Of a DNA stretch of 64,000 bases, positions 18,375-26,726 are shown one piece after another; the stretch's first letter is position 1, and the number at the start of each line of letters is the position of its first letter. This DNA comes from Flavobacteriaceae bacterium GSB9 (GTDB lineage Bacteria; Bacteroidota; Bacteroidia; Flavobacteriales; Flavobacteriaceae). The translations under genes and the position numbers were made by a program. Where the stretch lies: positions 434,001 to 498,000 of the forward strand of contig CP062007.1 in the NCBI GenBank assembly GCA_022749295.1. Direction: 5' to 3'. The notes under the pieces were generated by a model. The model saw only the letters and a list, made by a program, of their open reading frames with translations, was not told the DNA's origin and ran no database searches.

Positions 18375-21350
18375 ATGCGAATCAATACCATATTCGCCAT
18401 ACTAATAACCTGTTCTTGCACCTTATTGGCTCAGGATTTTGATCGTACAAAATTCAATTTCAATTCCGATTGGACATTTAAAACTGGTGATCATGAGGAG
18501 TCCATAAAAGAAACTTTCGATGATTCGAACTGGAAAAAGGTTACTTTACCATACGCTTATAACCAGCGTGAAGCCTTTTTAAAAGACATTGCAGATTTAA
18601 CCACGGGTATTGTTTGGTACCGAAAATCTTTTAAACTTCCTCAACATACCATCGATAAAAAAGTGTTTGTTGAATTTGAAGGCATCCGCCAAGGTGGAAC
18701 TATTTATGTGAACGGAGAAAAAATCGGGATGCACGAAAATGGCGTTATGGCTTTTGGATTTGATATTTCTGAGTATGTAAAACCTTTCCCGGCCAACAAT
18801 ACCATTGCCTTGCGTATAGATAACGACTGGAAATACAGAGAAACGGTGACTAACGCCACCTACCGCTGGAACAACATCAATTTTAACGCTAATTATGGCG
18901 GGATTCCTAAAAACGTGTATTTACATATTACCGATAAAGTCTATCAAACCCTTCCGCTGTACTCCAATCTAGGAACAACAGGGGTTTACGTGTATGCTAA
19001 GGATATTGATATAAACAATAAAAGTGCGGATATTCATGTTGAAGCCGAAATAAAAAATGAAGACAATAATAACAAAACAGTAGCTTTACACGTTGAAATT
19101 TTTGATAATAACAACACCAAAGTCGCTGAATTTACCTCTATACCTTCAACTGTAAAACCTGGGAATACAACAACTTTAAAAACAAACAAGCTCCTTAACG
19201 ATTTACAGTTTTGGAGTTGGGGCTATGGTTATTTGTACACGGTAAAAAGCTTCTTAAAAATAGATGACAAGCTTACCGATAAGGTCGTCACCAAAACTGG
19301 TTTTAGAAAAACTGCATTTAGACAAGGGGAAGTCGTTTTAAACGATAGAGTCATTCAAATAAAAGGTTATGCACAACGTACAAGTAACGAATGGCCAGCC
19401 ATTGGTATGTCTGTTCCCGCATGGTTGAGTGATTTTAGTAACCGTATGATTGTTGAAGGTAATGGAAATACCGTTCGCTGGATGCACGTGACCCCGTGGA
19501 AACAGGATGTTGAATCTTGCGACCGTGTTGGATTGATGCAAGCTATGCCGGCAGGAGATGCCGAAAAAGACTCGCAAGGCGACCACTGGAAACAACGGGT
19601 AAACTTGATGCGTGACGCTATTATTTACAACAGAAATAATCCTAGCATTATTTTTTACGAATGCGGAAACGAGGTTATTAGCGAACCTCACATGCATGAA
19701 ATGAAAAGCATAAGAAACACTTACGACCCTCATGGTGGTCGCGCTATTGGTTCGCGTGAAATGCTGGACAGTCGAGAAGCCGAATACGGTGGCGAAATGC
19801 TTTATATTAACAAAAGTGCAGGCAAACCCCTTTGGGCTACTGAATACTCCAGAGATGAAGGCTTACGAAAATATTGGGATGAATATACACCGCCTTACCA
19901 TAAAGAAGGCGACGGCCCCTTATACCGAGGGAAACCAGCCACCGATTACAACCACAATCAGGATGCCCATGCCATTGAAGACATTACCCGATGGTTTGAC
20001 TATTTTAGAGAACGTCCAGGCACTGGAAATCGTGTGAGTTCTGGTGGAGTAAATATTATATTTTCAGATACCAACACCCACCATAGAGGCGAATCGAATT
20101 ACAGAACCAGTGGTGAGGTGGACCCGATGCGTATCCCCAAAGATGGCTTTTTTGCCCATCAGGTCATGTGGGATGGCTGGGTAGATATTGAAAACCACCG
20201 CTCCCATATTTTAGGCCATTGGAATTACACAGATAAAGTGGTTAAAAACATCTATGTCGTATCTACCGGTAACAAGGTCGAACTATTTATTAATGGCGTA
20301 TCTCAAGGTTACGGAAAACAAAGCAAACAGTTTTTGTTTACTTTTGAAGATATTAAATTCGAAAAAGGCACGATCAAAGCCATAAGCTACGATAACGAAG
20401 GCAATAAACTTAGTGAAGCTGAAAAAATAACGGCCGGTGAACCTTACGCTATAAAATTAACACCACACACCAATCCGTCAGGCTTCAAAGCAAATGCCGC
20501 CGATGTTGCTCTGGTTGATATTGAAGTGATTGACCGGGAAGGCAACCGATGCCCTATTGACAATAGTCTTATAAACTTTTCAATTCAAGGTGATGCCACT
20601 TGGTTAGGAGGTATTGCTCAAGGGCCTGATAATTACATTCTATCCAAATCTTTACCTGTTGAAAATGGCATCAATCGCATTATGATTCGATCTGGTTCCA
20701 ATGCTGATAAGATTAAAATTAATGCGACATCACATGGATTAAAATCCGCAAAAATAACCTTAGAAACGGTACCTTTTGAAACGACTAACGGACTTTCAAC
20801 ACAATTACCAGATTCGGGGTTAGAAAGCTATTTAGGCAGAGGACCAACGCCTAAAACGCCTTCTTACACCATAAAAAGAGAACCACTGTATATTAAGCAT
20901 GCCGAAACGGTATCGAATATTGAGGAAGCTTACTTTAGCTATGATGATAACGAATTGACCGAATGGCGAAACGATGGCAAAATGAGTACAGCGCAAATAA
21001 GGTATACCTTAGCTAAACCTGCTATAGTGAATCAATGTGTGGCTAAATTTACCGGATGGCGTTCTAAAAGCTATCCAATTCGTATTTTAGCAGACCAAAC
21101 TGTTGTTTACAAAGGCAATACGCCACAAAGCTTAGGCTATGTTACTTTGCCTCTAAAACCCGTTTTAGCACAACAAATTACCATTGAACTCATTGGTGCT
21201 CAAACTGAAAACGATGCATTTAATGAAATCGTTGAAGTAGATCCCAATAAAGAACTCGATTTATATAAAGACAAAACCGTAGCAGACCAAAAAGGTCATT
21301 TACGTATTGTAGAAGTAGAATTTTATAGCACACAAAATGAACAAAACTAA
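18375..21350 (+). CDS. GH2 glycosidase (beta-galactosidase/beta-glucuronidase superfamily)
   Basis: Secreted retaining beta-glycosidase of family GH2. I prefer the ATG at 18375, 7 bp after the GH115 stop with AAGAG upstream, over a GTG at 18351; it gives a clean signal peptide (MRINTIFAILITCSCTLLAQ). The domain order is a sugar-binding jelly roll (about 25-190), an immunoglobulin-like domain (to about 300) and a TIM barrel with acid/base Glu433 in YECGNEV and nucleophile Glu490 in WATEYSRDEG. Extra C-terminal beta-domains (about 660-990) follow. Activity could be on beta-galactoside, beta-glucuronide or another beta-linked sugar; the family alone does not decide. It overlaps the next gene by 14 bp. 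Confidence 0.9.
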   Translation: MRINTIFAILITCSCTLLAQDFDRTKFNFNSDWTFKTGDHEESIKETFDDSNWKKVTLPYAYNQREAFLKDIADLTTGIVWYRKSFKLPQHTIDKKVFVEFEGIRQGGTIYVNGEKIGMHENGVMAFGFDISEYVKPFPANNTIALRIDNDWKYRETVTNATYRWNNINFNANYGGIPKNVYLHITDKVYQTLPLYSNLGTTGVYVYAKDIDINNKSADIHVEAEIKNEDNNNKTVALHVEIFDNNNTKVAEFTSIPSTVKPGNTTTLKTNKLLNDLQFWSWGYGYLYTVKSFLKIDDKLTDKVVTKTGFRKTAFRQGEVVLNDRVIQIKGYAQRTSNEWPAIGMSVPAWLSDFSNRMIVEGNGNTVRWMHVTPWKQDVESCDRVGLMQAMPAGDAEKDSQGDHWKQRVNLMRDAIIYNRNNPSIIFYECGNEVISEPHMHEMKSIRNTYDPHGGRAIGSREMLDSREAEYGGEMLYINKSAGKPLWATEYSRDEGLRKYWDEYTPPYHKEGDGPLYRGKPATDYNHNQDAHAIEDITRWFDYFRERPGTGNRVSSGGVNIIFSDTNTHHRGESNYRTSGEVDPMRIPKDGFFAHQVMWDGWVDIENHRSHILGHWNYTDKVVKNIYVVSTGNKVELFINGVSQGYGKQSKQFLFTFEDIKFEKGTIKAISYDNEGNKLSEAEKITAGEPYAIKLTPHTNPSGFKANAADVALVDIEVIDREGNRCPIDNSLINFSIQGDATWLGGIAQGPDNYILSKSLPVENGINRIMIRSGSNADKIKINATSHGLKSAKITLETVPFETTNGLSTQLPDSGLESYLGRGPTPKTPSYTIKREPLYIKHAETVSNIEEAYFSYDDNELTEWRNDGKMSTAQIRYTLAKPAIVNQCVAKFTGWRSKSYPIRILADQTVVYKGNTPQSLGYVTLPLKPVLAQQITIELIGAQTENDAFNEIVEVDPNKELDLYKDKTVADQKGHLRIVEVEFYSTQNEQN

Positions 21351-23127
21351 CACGCTTTTCGCCTTACTTTTCATAGCACTTTTCAGCCACAGCTATGGTC
21401 AAACCGAAATTCCGCTTTGGAACAATATTCCTGGCGCCATAGCAAATACAGATTACAAAGAGGAATTCAGATTAGATAAAAATGGGGACCCCAATGCGAT
21501 ACGTAAAGTATCAATTCCAACAATCAAGCCGTTTTTAGTTGATAATAACAACTCCAAAAATCCGGCAGTTATTGTGTGTCCCGGTGGTGGTTATGGTGTG
21601 CTATCACATATCAAAGAAGGCGATAAAATTGCTGAATGGTTAAATTCTATTGGTATTTCAGCTTTTGTTTTGAAATATAGATTACCAAATGATGGTATCA
21701 TGGAAAACAAAACCATTGGTCCGCTTCAAGATGTACAGGAAGCCATTAGAACCGTAAGGAGACAAGCTGAAAAATGGCATTTAGACCCCAGTAAAATTGG
21801 TGTTATCGGGTTTTCGGCCGGTGGCCATTTAGCGTCGACCGCTTCAACGCATTATAACGACAAGGTTTATAAAGCTGATGGTTTTAGTGCGCGACCAGAT
21901 TTCTCGATGCTTATCTATCCGGTTATTTCTATGGAAGAAGGTATTACCCATAACGGTTCCAGAGTAAATTTGCTTGGTAAAAATCCTTCAGAAGAACTCA
22001 TTGAAAAATATTCAAATGAAAAACAAGTTAATGGCAATACACCTCCAACTATTTTAATTCATGCAACTGATGATTATTCTGTACCCGTTGAAAACAGTAT
22101 AAATTACTATATGGCTCTAAAAGAAAATAAAGTGCCTGCCGAAATGCATATTTATGAAAATGGTGGTCATGGCTTTGGTTTAGGGCGATTTGGAACTCAT
22201 TTAAACTGGCCAAACGCTTGCGAAAATTGGTTGGTTGCCAATGATGTTATTCCAGAAAAAGAAGTTTATATGTTTTCCTATTTTAAAGGAAATGGAGAAG
22301 ATGGTTTGCATTTAGCTTATAGTAAAAACGGCTTTAAATGGAAAGCGTTAAACGATGACAAGTCGTTTTTAAAACCAGAAGTTGGTAAAGATAAGCTCAT
22401 GCGCGACCCTTGTATTATAAAAGGTAACGATGGGCTCTATCATATGGTCTGGACCGTTAGCTGGACCGATAAAGGTATTGGGTACGCGAACTCCAAAGAT
22501 TTAATACATTGGTCTGAACAGAAATTCATTCCGGTTATGGCACATGAAGAAGGCACCAGAAATACCTGGGCTCCAGAAATTACATATAATGAAAACACCA
22601 AAGAATACATTATTTACTGGGCTAGTACCATTACGGGAAAATTCCCGGAAACTCAAATCGAAGAAGACGCCGGTTATAACCACCGCATGTATTACACCAA
22701 AACAAAAGATTTTAAAACCTTCACACCTACCAAGCTATTTTATGAACCAGGCTTTAACGTAATAGATGCTACCATTCAAAAATACGGTAATGAAAAATAC
22801 GTGATGTTCTTAAAAGACGAAACGAAAAAACCGGTTCAAAAGAACTTAAAAGTAGCGTTTAGTGACAACCTGGAAGGACCATACAGTAAAGCCAGTGCAC
22901 CCATTACCGGAAAATACTGGGCAGAAGGACCAACAGCCATTAAAATTGATGATAAATGGATTGTGTATTTCGACAAATACACTAATCATCAATACGGTGC
23001 CGTACAATCTTCCAACTTAAAAAATTGGGAAGATATTTCAGATAAAATTGAATTTCCAAAAGGCATCAGACATGGCACTATTTTTAAAGTGCCTGCTTCG
23101 CTATTGCGAAAGCTACTAAAAGAATAG
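21337..23127 (+). CDS. Fused carbohydrate esterase and GH43-like glycosidase
   Basis: 596-residue two-domain secreted protein (signal peptide 1-22). Residues about 30-300 are an alpha/beta-hydrolase of the acetyl-xylan-esterase/BD-FAE kind: VCPGGGYGVLSH oxyanion loop, GFSAGGHLAS with nucleophile Ser160, HATDDYSVPVEN for the acid, and GGHGFG for the histidine. Residues about 310-590 are a GH43-like five-bladed propeller with MRDPCIIKG, RNTWAPEITYN and AEGPTAIKIDDKWIVYFD, which place the usual acidic residues. One polypeptide would therefore deacylate a side chain and then cut a sugar from it. It is the last gene of the rightward enzyme operon. Confidence 0.85.
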   Translation: MNKTNTLFALLFIALFSHSYGQTEIPLWNNIPGAIANTDYKEEFRLDKNGDPNAIRKVSIPTIKPFLVDNNNSKNPAVIVCPGGGYGVLSHIKEGDKIAEWLNSIGISAFVLKYRLPNDGIMENKTIGPLQDVQEAIRTVRRQAEKWHLDPSKIGVIGFSAGGHLASTASTHYNDKVYKADGFSARPDFSMLIYPVISMEEGITHNGSRVNLLGKNPSEELIEKYSNEKQVNGNTPPTILIHATDDYSVPVENSINYYMALKENKVPAEMHIYENGGHGFGLGRFGTHLNWPNACENWLVANDVIPEKEVYMFSYFKGNGEDGLHLAYSKNGFKWKALNDDKSFLKPEVGKDKLMRDPCIIKGNDGLYHMVWTVSWTDKGIGYANSKDLIHWSEQKFIPVMAHEEGTRNTWAPEITYNENTKEYIIYWASTITGKFPETQIEEDAGYNHRMYYTKTKDFKTFTPTKLFYEPGFNVIDATIQKYGNEKYVMFLKDETKKPVQKNLKVAFSDNLEGPYSKASAPITGKYWAEGPTAIKIDDKWIVYFDKYTNHQYGAVQSSNLKNWEDISDKIEFPKGIRHGTIFKVPASLLRKLLKE

Positions 23128-23172
23128 CCATACATCGCTAAAATATGTATTTTATCCAACTTAATATTAATT

Positions 23173-23218
23173 ACAGGTAAGTGCAGGATAGCAATCCTTG
23201 TATTCATTTTTATATTTA
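23173..23218 (+). promoter_or_regulatory. Operator plus -7 box for the surface-protein/PL4 unit
   Basis: ACAGGTAA-GT-GCAGGATA (23173-23190) is followed after exactly 20 bp by TATATTTA (23211-23218), matching TAnnTTTG except for the last base. A leader of about 80 nt precedes the ATG at 23305. Confidence 0.7.
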
Positions 23219-23304
23219 GAAAATCTTAATGCTATGGGGTTTCAATTAAATTTAATATATTCATAGTGTTAAAAAATAATTAATTAAACAACTTTACTAA
23301 AATT

Positions 23305-26300
23305 ATGAAAACAACTTTACTAAGTAAATTTGCTGCGTTTTGTGTTTTAGTCTTCACTGTGGGGACTTTAAGCGCGCAAAATGCAGTAACATGGACAGGA
23401 GCTGTGGACACAGTATTTGTCAATCCAGCAAACTGGGATCCTAACGGAATTCCGGATGCAACATCAGATGTTACCATCGGTGCAGATGCCACCAATTTGC
23501 CTCACTACATTACAACACTATCTGAAGCAGGAAATGCTAATGACAATGTTAACTTGTTGAATGGTTCTAACTCAACGTTAACCATATGGGGTTTAATGAC
23601 GGTCGCTAGGACTAACTATTTTGGTGGTAATTTGGTACTCGACAGTATTCCTGATACCCCGGGTGGTAGTCTCGATATTAGAGGTCAATCGCGTTTTGGT
23701 CTTGTGGACAACCCAGCAACAATAACGGTTAAAGAAGGAACTGTGTTAAACTCGAAAAACCAATTGATTATTGGTGAAAGTGGTGATGCTACTTTGAATA
23801 TTCAGGGTGGTATGGTAACTTCAACGCTTAATGGTCTGATTTTAGGTGGATATGCTGGTAACGGTAAAATCAATCTAACCGGAGGAGAATTACACCTTGC
23901 TGGAGGTTTTGCTATTAACGAGGCTGGAGCAGGTACTGGTGAGTTATATATTAACGGAGGTACGCTTTACCTTGCAGGAGATCAAACAACTGTTGTTAAC
24001 GATTATGTAGCTGCAGGTAAAATTACAACAAGACCAAGTAGATTAATTGGAGCGCAGTATGACGAAGGTGCTGACGAAACTTTTGTGGTTTCCTACGATC
24101 CAGGTGATGCCATCATGTGGACTGGAGCTGCTGATACAGACTTTACAAACCCTGCTAACTGGGATTTAGGTATTATTCCAGAAGGATCAGATGATGTATC
24201 AGTTGATCCTGATGCACCAAACGCACCAACTTTAAGCGTTTCGTTAAGATCGGTTGATCCTGCTAACAATTTCTTGCAAGGCGCGGTTAGCCATATGACA
24301 GGTACACCTGGTGTTCCTATTACGATAGCTGCTCCTTTGGCCATGTGGGCCGGTGGAGGAAACTTCTTTAGTGGTGATTTAAACATTGAAGAAGGTGCTG
24401 ATGTTAATATTAGAAATCAAGCACGTTTTGGTCAAGGACCCGCTACAACCATTAATGTAAATGGTGGTCTTATTAACTCTAAGAACTATTTAATTTTAGC
24501 TGATGGTGGTGATGCTACTCTAAACATCAATGGAGGACGCTATACTTCTACAGGACAAGGTATTTTACTTGGTGGTTATAGTGGTTATGGAACGGTAAAT
24601 ATTACTTCTGGGTCATTAGAACTTAATGGAGCTTATGATTTTGACGTGCGTGCAGATCGTTCAGGAGCTGGACATATCACAATTAGTGATGGTAGCCTTA
24701 TACTTGGAGGAGACCAAAGAGGATTGGTTGATGGCTGGGTTGCAGATGGTAAAATTAAGGTTGCGCCTGGATACACCCTTGATGCTCCTGCTTTTGATTT
24801 TACAAATACAACTATTACAGCAAGTGCTGGAGCTCCTGCAAAAGAAGTTGCTTATTTAACAGCGTCTAAAACAATGGGAGCTGGTGCTTCTGCCGTCGAT
24901 AACGATGCCATCATCAGAATGCTTCAAGCCGACCCTAACTTTAACGTTACTGTAATAGTTGATCCAGCTGCCGATATTGATCTTTCTGGATACGATTTAG
25001 CTATTGTTCAAGAAACTTTTGGTTCTAGTAGTGCTATTTTTAGTGGTACTGGTTCAGCGGCTATTCAAAATATTAGTATTCCAACAATTTTCAATAAAAC
25101 TTATGCTTGGAATTCAGGCAAGGCTGGAATTACAGAAACAGATGCAAATATTGTTGCGTCAACAGCAACTTCAATTGATGTGCCTCATGGTGAAAGAAGA
25201 TCTGACCCGTTATTTAGTGGTATTGATTTCTCTGAAGGAAATTCCGTAAGAATTTTTGCTGAATTGGCAAACGATGATGGAACGCCTGGTGGAAGTACTG
25301 GTTTTCAAATCTTAAATGATCTAGACATTGTTAACAACACTATTGGTGGTTCTTCAGGTTCTTTGCATGCTCAAGTTCCAGATGTAACTACTCCAAGTGC
25401 TGCTATAGTATTCAACGAATTACGTCCAGGAGTTCAATTAGGAGAAAACACAGAGGATGTATTAGGAGCTCCAGTTATCGCTTTTTCTATGAACTACGGT
25501 GCAATTGCCTTAGGCGATGGTGCTAACCTTTCATCTGAAGCGTTAACAATCTGGAGAAATGCAGCTTACCATTTAACTGGTATGATTTCACCGGATGAGT
25601 TATATGTGAATCCTGATTATGTTGCTCCTGTAATTGATTTAGCTTATGTACAAAAAGCTGGCTTTACAAGTGATGCAAGTGCGTCAAGTTCTACAAACGA
25701 CCCTATTATCAGAATGTTTCAAGCTGACGATAATTTTAATGTTACCGTAATTGAAACTGATGCAGATGGTACTGGTTTAGACTTAACAGGTTATGATTTA
25801 GTTATCGCTCAAGAAACATTTGGTTCTGGCGATGGTATTTGGACTGGACCTTTAGCTCCTAAAAATCTTACAATTCCTTTTATAATGAATAAATCATGGG
25901 CTTTAAGAGATGGTAAAGCGATTTCTTCAGCTGGTGCTATTGTTGAGCTTTCTGCAGAAACTAAAGTTTCTATTGATCCAAGTAATCAATCCAACATGTT
26001 GTTCAATGGAATTGATTTTTCAGGAGGGAATGATGTTATCCTTTACAACGAGTTGGCCGATAATACAGGTGCAGCTGGGTCGAACGCTATTGACGTATTG
26101 AATAACCTTGAAATAAGCGTTACGGGTACAAACCTTGCTACGGTTGCTGATGTTACTACTTCTCCTGATACTTCTATTATAATAAACAGTATTCCTGAAG
26201 GAACACAACTAGGTACTGACGCTGCTGATTTAACTAAGGCGGATATGGTTGCTTTTGCCTTTAATTATGGAGCCATTATTAGAGGTGATGGAGCTAACAT

Positions 26301-26637
26301 TTCTCCTGAAGCATTAACTATCTGGAGAAATGCAGCATATATGCTTGCTGGAGAACCAGTTCCTAGCTCATTAGTAGCTAATCCAGATTTTACACTTGGC
26401 ATTGATAAAGCAGGAGCGTTTTCTAATGTATCATCTAACGTAAGAGCTATTGGAAGCAGAATTTATGTTTCTGACGTAAAATCTTCTACTGAAGTTAATA
26501 TCTACAGTATGACAGGTGCTTTAGTGAAAACTATTAAAACCAATACTGATACTAACTTTAGTTTTAACTCTGGTCTTTGGATCGCAACAGTTAAAACTTT
26601 AGAAGGAACTAAAGCTGTTAAGTTATTAGTTAAATAA
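23305..26637 (+). CDS. Giant T9SS-exported surface protein with two pairs of internal repeats
   Basis: 1110-residue secreted protein with no catalytic motif that I recognise. The signal peptide (1-24) is followed by two copies of a beta-strand-rich module (about 27-255 and 270-510). Each opens with a WTGAxDTxFxNPANWD stretch and ends with a stepwise GGDATLNIxGG pattern that suggests a right-handed beta-helix. Next are two copies of an alpha/beta module (about 515-760 and 768-1025), each with IIRMxQADxNFNVTVI, GYDLxIxQETFGS and EALTIWRNAAY, reminiscent of ThuA/GAT-like folds. The C-terminal 70 residues are a T9SS type A sorting domain. The first module also occurs at the N-terminus of the PL4 lyase next door, so it may bind glycan or anchor at the surface (inference). 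Confidence 0.75.
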   Translation: MKTTLLSKFAAFCVLVFTVGTLSAQNAVTWTGAVDTVFVNPANWDPNGIPDATSDVTIGADATNLPHYITTLSEAGNANDNVNLLNGSNSTLTIWGLMTVARTNYFGGNLVLDSIPDTPGGSLDIRGQSRFGLVDNPATITVKEGTVLNSKNQLIIGESGDATLNIQGGMVTSTLNGLILGGYAGNGKINLTGGELHLAGGFAINEAGAGTGELYINGGTLYLAGDQTTVVNDYVAAGKITTRPSRLIGAQYDEGADETFVVSYDPGDAIMWTGAADTDFTNPANWDLGIIPEGSDDVSVDPDAPNAPTLSVSLRSVDPANNFLQGAVSHMTGTPGVPITIAAPLAMWAGGGNFFSGDLNIEEGADVNIRNQARFGQGPATTINVNGGLINSKNYLILADGGDATLNINGGRYTSTGQGILLGGYSGYGTVNITSGSLELNGAYDFDVRADRSGAGHITISDGSLILGGDQRGLVDGWVADGKIKVAPGYTLDAPAFDFTNTTITASAGAPAKEVAYLTASKTMGAGASAVDNDAIIRMLQADPNFNVTVIVDPAADIDLSGYDLAIVQETFGSSSAIFSGTGSAAIQNISIPTIFNKTYAWNSGKAGITETDANIVASTATSIDVPHGERRSDPLFSGIDFSEGNSVRIFAELANDDGTPGGSTGFQILNDLDIVNNTIGGSSGSLHAQVPDVTTPSAAIVFNELRPGVQLGENTEDVLGAPVIAFSMNYGAIALGDGANLSSEALTIWRNAAYHLTGMISPDELYVNPDYVAPVIDLAYVQKAGFTSDASASSSTNDPIIRMFQADDNFNVTVIETDADGTGLDLTGYDLVIAQETFGSGDGIWTGPLAPKNLTIPFIMNKSWALRDGKAISSAGAIVELSAETKVSIDPSNQSNMLFNGIDFSGGNDVILYNELADNTGAAGSNAIDVLNNLEISVTGTNLATVADVTTSPDTSIIINSIPEGTQLGTDAADLTKADMVAFAFNYGAIIRGDGANISPEALTIWRNAAYMLAGEPVPSSLVANPDFTLGIDKAGAFSNVSSNVRAIGSRIYVSDVKSSTEVNIYSMTGALVKTIKTNTDTNFSFNSGLWIATVKTLEGTKAVKLLVK

Positions 26638-26677
26638 TAAGTAAATGTTGTAAATTAACAACATTCAAGTTAAATTA

Positions 26678-26710
26678 TAAGGGTGCGTATTTTACGCACC
26701 CTTATTTTTT
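26678..26710 (+). terminator. Rho-independent terminator between surface protein and PL4 gene
   Basis: Perfect 12-bp stem (26678-26689 with 26693-26704; core GGGTGCGTA/TACGCACCC), a 3-nt loop and a T run. It may only attenuate, because the PL4 gene starts just 16 bp later and shows no separate operator. Confidence 0.9.
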
Positions 26711-26726
26711 TAATCAAATTAAAGCT

